This document shows, piece after piece, positions 9,965 to 21,210 of a DNA stretch of 64,000 bases. The DNA is taken from assembly GCA_029449235.1 (NCBI GenBank), contig JANATG010000011.1, forward strand, positions 1,146,001 to 1,210,000, given 5' to 3'. The DNA comes from Linnemannia schmuckeri. Its lineage: Eukaryota; Mortierellomycota; Mortierellomycetes; Mortierellales; Mortierellaceae. A model generated the notes under the pieces. The model worked only from the letters and a program-made list of their open reading frames with translations, was not told the origin of the DNA and did no database searches. The first letter of the stretch is position 1. Each line of letters starts with the position of its first letter. The translations under genes were made by a program, and so were the position numbers.

Positions 9965-10170
9965 TTCTATTGAAGCTGTGAGGAGCAGCGGCAATTGTTG
10001 CGCAGAGCCAGGTTGTGGACCGGACTGCGACTGGTGGATGGCTCTTGGAAGAGTTTGGCATGCAGCTCCTTTCACTATTGAATGCCTTCCTTGGGCTTTT
10101 CACTGAAGAAATAAAATTGCGTACGAAAAAAAAGAAAAAAGAAAAAAGAAAAAAGAAAAAAGAAAAAAAA
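9965..10170 (+). repeat. third, diverged copy of the 200-bp dispersed repeat with A-rich tail
   Basis: It matches 7097-7285 through GAGCAGCGGCAATTGTTGC, GACCGGA, TGGATGGC and CCTTGGGCTTTT, with scattered changes and without a ~25-nt internal segment. It ends in a tail of AAAAAG repeats (about 10128-10170). A variable A-rich tail on one copy fits retroposition. Confidence 0.6.
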
Positions 10171-11875
10171 AACGTTTTTTGAACTTGATGGGTACTCGTG
10201 GAATTGGAGCTTATGTTAGTGGCATTAGATCCGACTTGGAGGCGAAAGGGAGTGAATAGGGCATTAAAACAGGATTCTTATTAAAAATTCAGGTGTCAGA
10301 AATTGGTTTGTTATTCATGCTGCTTTGAGGCTATGGCTTCGCTTTTTTTTTATTTATCTATTTTTTTTGTCTATGTTTGTGTCTCTTTCTAGTTCTCCAT
10401 TATCAACAGGGTTGAAAGCAAGCTAGGAATTACTGTTATGTACGGGAAAAGGGATTACTATTAGAGCATCATTAGGTTTTGACATAGGCTTGTTCAACTG
10501 AAGCTATTTTCGCATTTTATTTTATTTTTCTTACCTTTGTCCTCTTCATCTGTGTATGACAGAGGGTAGAGAAGAGCGCAAGGCAAGAGACATGAATGAA
10601 AAAATGATAAATACAGCATCGGCTAACAAGAAGGTAAAGAGAGAGAGGTAGATTGGTGTCTGTATCTCGATACAGCAGTTTCAATCGTTTATTCTATTAT
10701 TATTTCAACGAGGTTAAGTAATTGATCAATTTCTTTTTTTTTTTGATGTCCTTGCATATTACTGTGTCCATCGCATGTTTTCTTACCATAAGGTAGTGGA
10801 TGTTAGAGTTAGCTGTTAAAATAGTTTACTATGACAAACGCGGAGATATCATGTCTACCATCTTTTTTTTATGCAAGTTCGCGGATCCGGAGACTCGGAT
10901 TAGGTAATATTATTGGGTGGTTCAAATTGCAACATTCTATCGCGGCATCTGGTTTGCTCATTACAAAAAATTTGCAAAAGCTGAATATTGTCCCTCGATC
11001 ATTAAAGGTTTTGTCGATATGGAATAGGTTTTAATATAATAAGGACACATCGAGAACATCTGCCGATATAAGAAATCGAAAGGCGTCCAAGGATCCGCGA
11101 GTTATTCTATCTTATGTATTCGAAGCGACTGAGCAAGAGAATGGCGAGTAACAATACAACTTATATTGCGATTTTCAGTCGAAAAAAAATAATCAAGGTA
11201 TGCCAGTATGGCATCAGATAGTTATTGAAATTATCCTTTGACGTTGACAAACTAAGGGATAGGTAGGTTTGGCTATGTTCTAAAGTTAAAGAATATAGCG
11301 TTCAGTAAGGTACGAACGTTTTTAACTAGGCGACAATGACTTGCGTTTGTAGATGCAAGCACAACAAAAGTGAAATCGACCTGCAATGTGGATGAATGCT
11401 CTGAAATGATGCAAAAAAAAATAAAAAAAAATGGCCAGCACAGTCGGGTGGGCGAGAAAAAAAACTTTCTCGCACATGAAGTACACTTTCTCGCGAATCA
11501 GAAAAAATAGCACATTTGACCAAATGCGCACACATTCGACAATCATCTTTACTATTGTGGGTTACATTACTTTAAAATGGTGATTGACGGTAGTGTTGTT
11601 ACTGAATGAGGCGATGCTTTGGTTAGATTTTTCTATTTGATTGAGAGATACATCCTTTTTTTTCTTTGCATTCGACGGGAGCGAGCGTAAAGGAGGTAAT
11701 AGCAAATTAGCAGTACTCATGGTCAAGTACGTTAGGTCATGCGCCATGGTGTCCGCCATCAGTGATGACCATGGTCTTTAGTCAGGCGAAAGTTCAATGC
11801 TACATGTATTTGTCGCACCTCTTTTCAAAAAAAAATACATATACTTCTGAGAGTATAGAGAAGAAAGAAAGGACT
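10171..11875. other. AT-rich spacer, no gene recognised
   Basis: Short open frames (10831-11034 plus; 11322-11546 minus; 11562-11759 minus) have compositions typical of AT-rich non-coding DNA and no recognisable motifs. No RNA gene or repeat termini were seen. Confidence 0.4.
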
Positions 11876-11884
11876 AAAAAAGAA

Positions 11885-12827
11885 GGGTTAATCTATTCGA
11901 CAACCCGGGTTGCTCATTTTATTTGACAACCCTTTCCTTATTAGGAAAGTTTCATTGCTTATTTGACAACCCCCCTACCCACTCTCATTTTTCAACCCGG
12001 GTTGCCATATAACAGGAGGCTATGTGGTATATGACGAATGAGTGTGTCTGCTGTGGATACTGTGATAGCAGCGAGGACTGTTATCTTACTTTGCCTCCAG
12101 TCTTCCCAACAACCACGCCTTCTAGACACTAGTAACACCTCCTTCTCTTTTTGTAAATAAACAGTATCCGTTCTTAAGCTTTTCTCCCGTTCCTAATATA
12201 TTCTTGTCTTTACCCTCATCCTTGTCTCCTTCTATTCTCCTGTTCATAACCCCGTGCTCTGCTCTAGTTACAGATAGCCTAAAGGAATCGCTCCCCTTTT
12301 TTCGTTATTATTATTCAAGTCATGGAGAACACTAACTTGGTCACAGAGGCATAAAAGCTATCGAAGCTTCGCACTTCATTTAACACTCACAAAAGAAAAT
12401 TGCCAAAAAAAAAAACAAACAAAAGTTATACGGGAAGCCGCACCTATTGTAATTGCAGCAGAGCAAGGGGGTGTGGACAAGGGAATAGAAGGAGACAAGA
12501 TTGTGGGGGTAAGGGCTTAAGAAACAAGATAGGGAACAAGGCACACGCGTGTGAAGAGAGAGAAAGGGACAAGAAAGGATACTGTTAATGGTACGGGCGA
12601 ACTAGGGTATTAATGTATGCTTAGTTACATGGTGATGGTGGTGTGGTTGGGGTCAGATGGTTGGGTGCAGAGGTATGGCAGGTGTATCGGGAGTCAGTGG
12701 TACAGGTGCATGGTTCAGGCGCATCAAGGGTGTAATTTGGCAACTGGGTTGCCAAATTATTTTGCAAAATGTGACTGCCGGGTTGTCAATTAAGGCGAGC
12801 AACCCGGGTTGTCGAATAGATTAACCC
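11885..12827 (+). mobile_element. 943-bp TIR element, copy 1
   Basis: The ends are inverted: GGGTTAATCTATTCGACAAC and its exact complement. The element is flanked by perfect 9-bp direct repeats AAAAAAGAA at 11876-11884 and 12828-12836. Motifs GACAACCC / GGGTTGTC recur near both ends. The interior has no transposase; a 62-codon Lys/Arg/Cys-rich frame (12400-12588) is not credible as a gene. An essentially identical copy in opposite orientation lies at 17959-18901. Confidence 0.85.
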
Positions 12828-12836
12828 AAAAAAGAA

Positions 12837-12946
12837 AAAGAAAAAGAAAAAAAATAACGAATAGGCAGGAGAGAATTCAGTCTGTAGTAGGAAAATGAAT
12901 GAGCGCAATACACCGTCATGACGCTGTCTTTTTTATATGCCGTACC

Positions 12947-12982
<36 letters not shown>

Positions 12983-14398
12983 CGTTTTGATCTGAACCGA
13001 TGCTCGTTCCACATGTTTTTATTCACACTCACGTTCATTTCAAGTGACACCGTTCATTACACTTTTTGACAGGCTCATGATGTAGCCAACAACCTACTAA
13101 AGACAATCTTTGTAACCAACGTATATTGTAAAAAGCATTTGTCAAACAAAAGTCTCCATGTAACAAGGTTGGTGACTTGTTTTGTAGGGTTAAGTGTGAG
13201 TTTAATAAAGTCAATGTTATGGGAAAACTCAGACTACTGAACTAAACTATGGACGTGATAACTGTTTTGCTGTTACTTGGAGACCAGGTTATCTCTGGAT
13301 AATTCTAGGACTTGATTAGTCAGCAAGGGCTACTTGGTCATTTGGTGGCGCTAGAAGAATCTAGAAGTTGGTGGCGTTGGTCATGTGCCAGTTATAAGAG
13401 TGAAATTCTGACACTCTAACACCAGGCTTCCTGCACAGGATGTAAATTGAAGGAAAAACTCCCTACTTGACGTGTCAACCGACAAAAGTGAACAGAGCAC
13501 TGCTTGCGCTTTCTGACTCTCGTGAGGGTAGATCTTTGGCAAGTGTTGACAGTGATGATAGCAGCGACGATTACAGTTTGTGTGGCAAGCGCAGCATTTG
13601 CCAGCAGAGACAACACTCTTATCTTTTTGAAGTTGCACATGGTACCATGGTACGCGCGTTTCTTAATGATCAAACGAGAGAATAATGGCACAAATAGCCT
13701 GTCGATACGAATTTGATTCTTGAAATTTTCAATGGCACCGCTTTCATTTTTTAAAATACCATGGGGCAACCTATAAGGCAGCAAAAATAGGTGGGCAACG
13801 TTTAGACATATTCTTTTTTTTAGTGTTTTAGATCAACCCACAAGTACTGTATTTCCTTCTTGAAAATAAAATCCTAAGAGCTCGGCCACTCCGATCACCC
13901 TGTGTTATCCTTCCAAGCGACCTTGACCTAATCCCTCATTTTTTTTGACACTATTTGACAGGTGCCGATACTTATTGGCCAGTCTCATCCCATGGACAGA
14001 TGCAGTCAACGGCGTGGTGTATTGCTGAAAGTTATAGGTAAGATGAACGAATTCGAGCAGTTCTGTATTTTAGCCTCCGCTCAACATCAGTGTTAAAAAA
14101 GATCTTCCGTACTTTTTTAAGTCCTCAATTCCTTGTTAGACGACCAACATTCCATAACACCCTCTTTTTGTCTCCAGGTCTAGCAGGATAAACTCTTCAC
14201 AGAATATCTGGGCCGCTTGAACGTCCTTAGTTATCTTCACCATTTATTGATCGATGGGGTAGTACATGCAGATCTCCGATCCCATAAGTAAAATTGAAAG
14301 ACTGTAGACTCAGTAGAAGTAGGTATTGTTCAATCCAGTCGTGACAATCATTGGAGTATCCAAAGTCGATTTCGGCCACCAGAGGTTTTCGCGATAAT
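12837..14398. other. spacer with T run and a solo MULE-type end at 13746-13813
   Basis: A T run of about 30 lies at 12951-12982. At 13746-13813 the sequence ATACCATGGGGCAACC...AAAAATAGGTGGGCAACG matches the right end of the 4981-5711 element, but no partner left end was found, so this is a truncated or decayed copy. Otherwise nothing is recognised; a 122-codon frame at 13416-13784 minus runs into that repeat end and is not supported. Confidence 0.45.
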
Positions 14399-14406
14399 GT
14401 TACAGT

Positions 14407-15945
14407 TAGTGATTCTCAATAGTCGAATCGAATAGAATTCGAATGTGGCTTGTATTCGATTTGACTCGACGTCCATTCGATTCGAGTATGATAGTATCAT
14501 AGACTGCCCTCTCACTGTGTCCCCCACTCTTTCTAATAACCATACCTCCATCTGGTGCACTTTTTTGTTGAATAGAAAAAAGGAGTAAACTCATACCGCA
14601 ATATGGGGGGATGCCATGAACCTGAGCCCAAATTTCTTATCCAATAAGAAATAAACATTTGGGCTTAGTTGACAATAGTTGTTTGGGAATAAGATAATAT
14701 GACAGCAGATGTCAGAATAATTAATCTGACAGTAATGTCAGGATAATATTTTATGAGATAATCTGACTTCAGTCATATTTTTTTCATCTGATGTCAGAAT
14801 AACTAATCTGACATTGATGTCAAAATAGCGTTTTTCTAGCTAATCTGACATGTGCTGTCAAATTATCATTTTCAAGAAAAGTTGTTCTGACATACCATCA
14901 ATGTCTGATTATCTGGATATTTTGACATGTAATACTCATATGAAGGAAAATAAACACCATCCATTTCAGCACATCAAATGTCGAGTCTAAGGGTGGGCGG
15001 ATCCTTGGAGAGTGTCAAGTGAGTTCAAGTGCCTATTTTTGTCCAAGAGTTCGATTGGCCCTGGGTATCTGTTTCGTTTCGCCATTTCATTTCGCAACTC
15101 TGAATAGGACGTTTCATTTTTCCTCTTCTAGTAGTTTTTTCAAGGCCATTTCGTTTCGCAACTCTGAATAGGGCGCTTCGTTTTACCTCTTTTAGTAGAA
15201 TTTTTCGTGACCATTTCGACCTTCATAAATAAAAACGAAATGAAAGGGGGTTTGTTGTACAGTACGTTAACACAGCAGTTAATCTGACTGTAAAATAATA
15301 TTCTGATATGTTACCAAAATTATGATGTCAGAATATCTGGTTAATGTGACATGCTTAGAATATCTGGCTAATCTAACTATAGTGTCAGAATAATTAAACT
15401 GACATTAGTCAGAATATCTTCTTCCAGTTGTTTGTGCTCTTCATTTCTACACTCATGGTACTGCTCCTACTGTTTGCTAAATCATCTATTTCTACCTTTC
15501 TACCTTAATATGCTTTCTCTTTATATCTGTTTATGCCTTTTTTATCTTGACGTGTTATTAGTCTTACATCCGTTTACACTTCTTGGCATTCATCTTTTTT
15601 TCCTCTTGTTCCTGTATTCTTTTTGTCTTGCTTTTGTTCTTGCCTTTGTCTTGCCAAGATGTATAAATAACCTTCCTTTCTTTACGCTTCCCTTTTTCTC
15701 TATTTTGCAATAAAAACAATTCAGCCTAGCAATTCACACACTCTCTTTCTTGTCCCCACTTTTCTTCACTTTTTCTCACTTCCACCTATCTTTGGCCCAG
15801 AACCTGGCAGGGACGTTCCTGGAAATAAAAAAAACATGAATGTTGCGATTTACTAAGATGATAAAAATCGAATCGAATCGAATTGAATCGAATGGACGTC
15901 GAATCGAATCTAATGTCGAATATCGAATATTTTTGAGAAACACTA
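14407..15945. mobile_element. 1.54-kb non-autonomous hAT-like element
   Basis: The ends TAGTGATTCTCAA and TAGTGTTTCTCAA (inverted) match the hAT terminal pattern. They are followed on both sides by TCGAAT-rich inverted sequence including GACGTCCATTCGATTC. Flanks GTTACAGT (14399-14406) and GCTACAAT (15946-15953) agree at 6 of 8 positions, like an aged 8-bp target duplication. The interior holds two arrays of TCTGACA/TGTCAGA (about 14690-14940 and 15275-15425) and a 64-65 bp tandem repeat. No transposase frame is present. Confidence 0.7.
15082..15219 (+). repeat. 64-65 bp tandem repeat inside the hAT element
   Basis: Two copies start at 15082 and 15146, with the beginning of a third at 15211. 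Shared blocks are CCATTTC, TTTCGCAACTCTGAATAGG and CCTCTT. The copies differ at about ten positions, so the duplication is not recent. Confidence 0.7.
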
Positions 15946-15953
15946 GCTACAAT

Positions 15954-16650
15954 GTTTTCTTCTATGCTTAATGTCGCCCCACGTTGACTATCAAGATGCC
16001 CATATAAAACTGTACGATCCGCTATTGGTGACGACAGCCGATACTTTCCTGGCTATGTCTCGTTTACCCTTAACACCTCTTTGCACCGATGATTGGTTTT
16101 CCTTATAGGCTTCTGACTTCTATCGTAAAAAACGTATTTGTGTGCATTAAATTTTGACAAGGGCCACTTGGTTTAATCGTTGGTTTCTGACACTGGTGTT
16201 TTTAGAAGGTTATTGTTTAAAGTCGAGGAATTGGTCCTGTTCGATAATTGCAGGTGTACGAATTTGACGTTGCCACAGCGCTGCCGAATAAAAACTTGTG
16301 TCAGAATGGAGGATTGAATACTGTAATATTTCTCATTTAGTTGAAATATTCCCTTTTTGCGTTTTTTTGGCCGCTTTGTGCTCTAAGCGAGATAGGGTGC
16401 TGTTTTGGTTGCATGAAGAAGGGGTGTGGGCAGGACAATCTACAAAACACAATTGAATAAGGCCACATCTTTTGTGGCACTTTGAAGCTACTCCAATGAT
16501 CATATCAGTTATTTTATTTTTTCTTAATGGGTCAGGCAGATGATGAATTGATGCGCAATAATGGAGGGAGAGAAGGATGAAAGGACGAAGAAAGTAAAGT
16601 ATGATACATGGTGTGAGAGCCAGAGAGGGAAGTGGAGCGCAGCTGGCCTG
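15954..16650. other. spacer, nothing recognised
   Basis: AT-rich sequence without convincing open frames, RNA genes or repeats shared with the rest of the window. Confidence 0.4.
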
Positions 16651-17113
16651 TTAACGTGCTCCACTGATGTTCAAAGTTTTGTACATGAGTTTAATACGGC
16701 TTTTTTGTACTTTTTTTTAACCCTATGCCATCTCAAGATCATAACTAAAGGCATGTCCTCTGACTTCTGCAACATATCACGGGAATCCAATGAAAAAAAT
16801 GAAAATAAAAAAAACGTTTTTGTTGTGGATATTGCACAAACGCCCACTCTTTGACATCACAACAACAGGAAACATATGAGGAATGTTTTTCAGCTGAATT
16901 AATCATTTCTTCTGATTTTTTAAAAATACAAAAAAAATTGGAAGGAAGATGAACATGAATTTTAGGACAACCAAAGGGCATAACCCTATGATGGTGAAGA
17001 AAAAGGAGGGTTTCTGGCCTTAATCTTGAGATAGCATGGTGTTGAAAAAAAGTACAAAAAAGCCGTACTAAGTCCATGTATGAAACTTTGAACATCAAAG
17101 TAGAGCACATTAG
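16651..17113. mobile_element. 463-bp MITE with ~95-bp terminal inverted repeats
   Basis: The left end (16651-16745) and right end (17018-17113, reverse complement) share GATGTTCAAAGTTT, TACGGCTTTTTTGTAC and ATCTCAAGAT, with roughly 85% identity by eye. The interior is short and non-coding. Target duplications are not clear, so the superfamily is not assigned. Small frames on both strands across it are artefacts. Confidence 0.6.
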
Positions 17114-17340
17114 CTGAGATCAGGGTATGGCTATGGGTACTTCAAAGATAATAAAAACGCGTCGAAGATGATCGGTCGAGGTAATCTTTGAATCGTATTT
17201 TTTTTTTCCCCTACAAAACGCCTCTTTATTACTTTTTTTCTTTTTTTTTCTTTCTTCCGTGGTAATGGTCAGCACTCAGTCACTCAACCATTACAGGCAT
17301 ATTGGAGTGTCAGGGAGCAGAGGGAGAGGAGGAATATAAA

Positions 17341-18913
17341 GGTTTAATCTATTTAACAGCCTGGGTTGTTCGTTTTATCTGACAACCCTTACCAAATTAG
17401 GAAAGTAGCTGGGCTCATTTGACAACCCAGATTGCCAAGTCATCAAAGCCTTATTTGCCAACCCGGTCGCCAGATAGTTATGTTTAAGAAAAAGATAGCG
17501 AGTGTAGCACGGGTGTAGCCTGGAGTGTAGCATGAAGTGTAGTATAAGGCGGCATGTATCAGTTTACTTTGCGAATATATACCCTGTAAAAAAGAAGTAT
17601 CTTTATACATAGCCCTTAGCAGCATGATTTGTCCTATACTTTCTAATTCATGAGTGGTCGGTTGTTTGCGTTGCGCATGGGCTGTAATTCTCGTGCTTTG
17701 TTATCGCTTGATAGATTGAAACATATCTCAATTAGTGGTTATTGACAGTGAATCCTATCTCTTCGCCTGGTGCTGGCTCCTAACAGGCCATTACAACGGA
17801 CCAGGAGGTTGCACACAGGGTAATACTTGTAACTTGCCAGTCGAATATGCTCTAATGTATCTATCAACTCAGATTGCCAAATAGTATCCATTTTCTCAAA
17901 AAAAGTGTGACTTCGGGTTGTTAGATAAAACGAACAACCCGGGCTGTCAAATAGATTAGGGTTAATCTATTCGACAACCCGGGTTGCTCGCCTTAATTGA
18001 CAACCCGGCAGTCACATTTTGCAAAATAATTTGGCAACCCAGTTGCCAAATTACACCCTTGATGCGCCTGAACCATGCACCTGTACCACTGACTCCCGAT
18101 ACACCTGCCATACCTCTGCACCCAACCATCTGACCCCAACCACACCACCATCACCATGTAACTAAGCATACATTAATACCCTAGTTCGCCCGTACCATTA
18201 ACAGTATCCTTTCTTGTCCCTTTCTCTCTCTTCACACGCGTGTGCCTTGTTCCCTATCTTGTTTCTTAAGCCCTTACCCCCACAATCTTGTCTCCTTCTA
18301 TTCCCTTGTCCACACCCCCTTGCTCTGCTGCAATTACAATAGGTGCGGCTTCCCGTATAACTTTTGTTTGTTTTTTTTTTTGGCAATTTTCTTTTGTGAG
18401 TGTTAAATGAAGTGCGAAGCTTCGATAGCTTTTATGCCTCTGTGACCAAGTTAGTGTTCTCCATGACTTGAATAATAATAACGAAAAAAGGGGAGCGATT
18501 CCTTTAGGCTATCTGTAACTAGAGCAGAGCACGGGGTTATGAACAGGAGAATAGAAGGAGACAAGGATGAGGGTAAAGACAAGAATATATTAGGAACGGG
18601 AGAAAAGCTTAAGAACGGATACTGTTTATTTACAAAAAGAGAAGGAGGTGTTACTAGTGTCTAGAAGGCGTGGTTGTTGGGAAGACTGGAGGCAAAGTAA
18701 GATAACAGTCCTCGCTGCTATCACAGTATCCACAGCAGACACACTCATTCGTCATATACCACATAGCCTCCTGTTATATGGCAACCCGGGTTGAAAAATG
18801 AGAGTGGGTAGGGGGGTTGTCAAATAAGCAATGAAACTTTCCTAATAAGGAAAGGGTTGTCAAATAAAATGAGCAACCCGGGTTGTCGAATAGATTAACC
18901 CATAGATTAACCC
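17341..18913. mobile_element. 622-bp TIR element of the GGGTTAATC family, interrupted by a younger copy
   Basis: The left end GGTTTAATCTATTTAACAGC and right end (outward GGGTTAATCTATTTGACAGC) pair over about 47 bp. The right TIR is split: it reaches ATAGATTA at 17958, is interrupted by the 943-bp element at 17959-18901, and resumes after the duplicated ATAGATTA as ACCC (18910-18913). Outer target duplications are not recognisable, consistent with greater age. Confidence 0.75.
17959..18901 (-). mobile_element. 943-bp TIR element, copy 2, nested in a relative
   Basis: Same length and apparently near-identical sequence to 11885-12827, in reverse orientation. It is flanked by 8-bp repeats ATAGATTA (17951-17958 and 18902-18909), a sequence present in the terminal repeat of the host element. 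Insertion therefore occurred inside the right TIR of the 622-bp relative. Confidence 0.85.
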
Positions 18914-18968
18914 TTGAACAAAACTAAGCCACGGTTAAAATCACTACACTAATGAAGCAAAAGTTATT

Positions 18969-19040
18969 GGGCCGAACCGGGAATTGAACCCGGGACCTCT
19001 CGCACCCTAAGCGAGAATTATACCACTAAACCATCCGGCC
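18969..19040 (-). tRNA. tRNA-Pro (AGG), second copy
   Basis: Identical 72-nt sequence to the gene at 8856-8927, with all cloverleaf stems intact and anticodon AGG. It lies head-to-head with the 19183 copy, 142 bp apart. Unlike the two arm copies, it is not followed by the tRNA-like unit or arm sequence. Confidence 0.92.
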
Positions 19041-19182
19041 GGTCATCTTGATGGCTCTCGCACACTTTGATCTATATATTCTCACATTCCCTTGTGCCAC
19101 CAGTAAACGACGCCACCAAATTTATACAATTAAGCCTTAGGAGATAGACTATATCTAAAAACTTTCGGATAAGAAGTACATT

Positions 19183-19254
19183 GGCCGGATGGTTTAGTGG
19201 TATAATTCTCGCTTAGGGTGCGAGAGGTCCCGGGTTCAATTCCCGGTTCGGCCC
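19183..19254 (+). tRNA. tRNA-Pro (AGG), third copy
   Basis: Identical to the other two copies, with anticodon loop TTAGGGT and intact A and B boxes. It forms the inner border of the right inverted arm: similarity between the arms begins at its first base, and upstream sequences differ. Confidence 0.93.
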
Positions 19255-19272
19255 AATACCTTTTGCTATCCT

Positions 19273-19353
19273 GGCGCTCCCAGCTCAAATGGCTTTTGGT
19301 GTTTTGTTTTTGAGCGACTAGAGGTGTACCCGGTGCGAAGCCCCGGGAGCGCC
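19273..19353 (+). other. degenerate tRNA-like unit downstream of tRNA-Pro, right arm
   Basis: Identical to the left-arm unit. It begins 18 nt after the tRNA, has paired GGCGCTC/GAGCGCC ends and B box GGTGCGAAGCC, and a Pol III-type T run (TTTTC, then eight Ts) follows directly. The spacer between the tRNA and this unit has only one TTTT near its start (CCTTTTGC, 19258-19265), so termination there would compete with read-through. Confidence 0.5.
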
Positions 19354-20705
19354 TTTTCTTTTTTTTAGTAACTCAGAAACGGGTTCTGAGTTATTAAAAA
19401 CCCTGAAAACCCCTAAAAAAAACCCTAAAAAAAACCCTTAAAAAAACCCTAAAAGATCCCAAGGCACCGGTGAGTGATATGCATAAGAGGGTCAAGTGTT
19501 TTCATGGCGCCAGGGCATGCAACTTCCCCTTTGATCGTCCAGGTTTGAGCAGGCTACGACAACATTATGAGATTTGAACAGGCTACGACAGCATTGTAAA
19601 AGTTCGATACTTGTTTTTTTGTTGTTGTAAGTAGCTCGGTGCACTGAAAGACGAAAGAGGAGCGAGACTCCTTTTTGGGGTTTACGGCCGCCTCTATTGT
19701 TCACTTGGTTAATTGGTCCAACCGACTTCACTTCGTGAGGACCTTCGCTGTGCGAAGGAGGATTCGATTCCTGTTTACGTAAAGTGAGCCGAAAGGGAGA
19801 CTATTCATTTTCTCATTTTTTTCCTCATTCTTTCCCTTTTGTTTTTTTTTTTTTTTTTTTTTTTTTTTGTGGCGCATTTTTCTACAGTTACGTTAGGCTC
19901 GACTCCATCCCCCAGGAGAAGGGCATGAGGCTTGCCTCATGCTCGCTTCTCGAGGGAAGTGGAGCCAAGCCTACAGATATGTTCCAACTCTCAAGAATCG
20001 TGGCCAGTGCACTTTAATGTTAGTTCCCTCTTGGCTCACGTTTAGAAAGGGAAGAAAAACAATTTGGTGCTTGTAGTCGGACATACACACCAAGAGCAAA
20101 AAAGAAGAGAAAAATAAACCTATTATGTGGCAATATACTCGGATGAAAGAAAAAAAAAAGTTAGTCAAGGAACGAAAAAGAAGCGAAAAGAAAAGAAAAA
20201 AGAAAAAGAACTCATTGTGTGGCCAGTGTACTCGCAATAGGAAAGTATGAGCTCCAAGTACAAAAAAGAAACAAAAAGAAAAGAAAAAAGAAGCCTTTTG
20301 TCGCAGACAACACAGACTGACGCGTCAAAGGAAGAATAGTGGCGTCGGTGCTAGCCACCGACGCTACTATTCTCATTTATTATGAAAGACAATAGATGTA
20401 GTTCGTTACAGATTCTTCTCGATATACACCTTTCATTATCATTCCCTTCTCACTCCCATCCGCAACCCTTCCATACCATTTTGCTCATCGGACTAAACCC
20501 TGGTATAATCCACTCCCGACATCCGACTTCGATCCACGACACCATTGTGTGACAGAGCACCCGGAAGCCAAAATAAATAGCATGAACATTGAGGAACGGG
20601 AAAGCAAGTGAAGAAGAAAAGAAAAGAAAATCGAAAAAAGAAAGAAAGAAAAGAAAAGAAAAGAAAGAAAAAAATAGGCCGATGTGTAGCTTGTGCAATC
20701 GAATG

Positions 20706-20739
<34 letters not shown>

Positions 20740-21210
20740 GGCCAGTCGTTTGTTCTCTGACACGATCATCAAAATATGAAAACGAATGAAAAATAAGCAT
20801 TTACACAGCCAGCTCGCCTAAATTTTTTTTGTACTGTACGCAATTTTTTTTCCATAGTAAAAAGCCCAAGGGAGGCATTTGAGAGTGAAAGGAGACTGCA
20901 TACCAAACTCTTTCAAGCGCCATCCATCAATCGTGATCCGGTCTACAACCTAGCTCTATGCAACAATTGCCGCTGCTCTTCATGGCTGTAACGGAAGACT
21001 TCTCACAGCCTCAACGGAAGACAAAAAAAACAAAAGGGCTGAAATGGTGATTACTGTTACCCTTAACTAAAACAAAATATTACCGATATCCTGTGCAGAG
21101 TAGGTGTCTGGGTTCATTCCCGAGTTGACCGTTACATTTCTGAGTTAGTCCCTAAGCAGAACACGCCAAGTTTTTTTAACCTTAGAGAGAGATGCTTTAT
21201 TCTCCAAGAC

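Larger units (their letters stand above)
19183..21210 (+). repeat. right arm of the ~2-kb inverted duplication
   Basis: Reverse complement of 6900-8927. It contains tRNA-Pro, the tRNA-like unit 19273-19353, telomere-like CCCTAAAA tracts 19392-19454, a second tRNA-like module 19702-19780, the long hairpin 19895-19972, the 17-bp hairpin 20334-20372, a 34-A run at 20706-20739 and the 200-bp repeat 20825-21019. Identity looks complete to about 21064; beyond that, to about 21210, the arms are alignable but diverged. Confidence 0.85.

Noticed and set aside
12400..12588. 62-codon basic, Cys-containing frame in the 943-bp element, repeated at 18198-18386
   Set aside because: Its duplication is explained by the element itself; it shows no transposase motif and is too short to mobilise anything.
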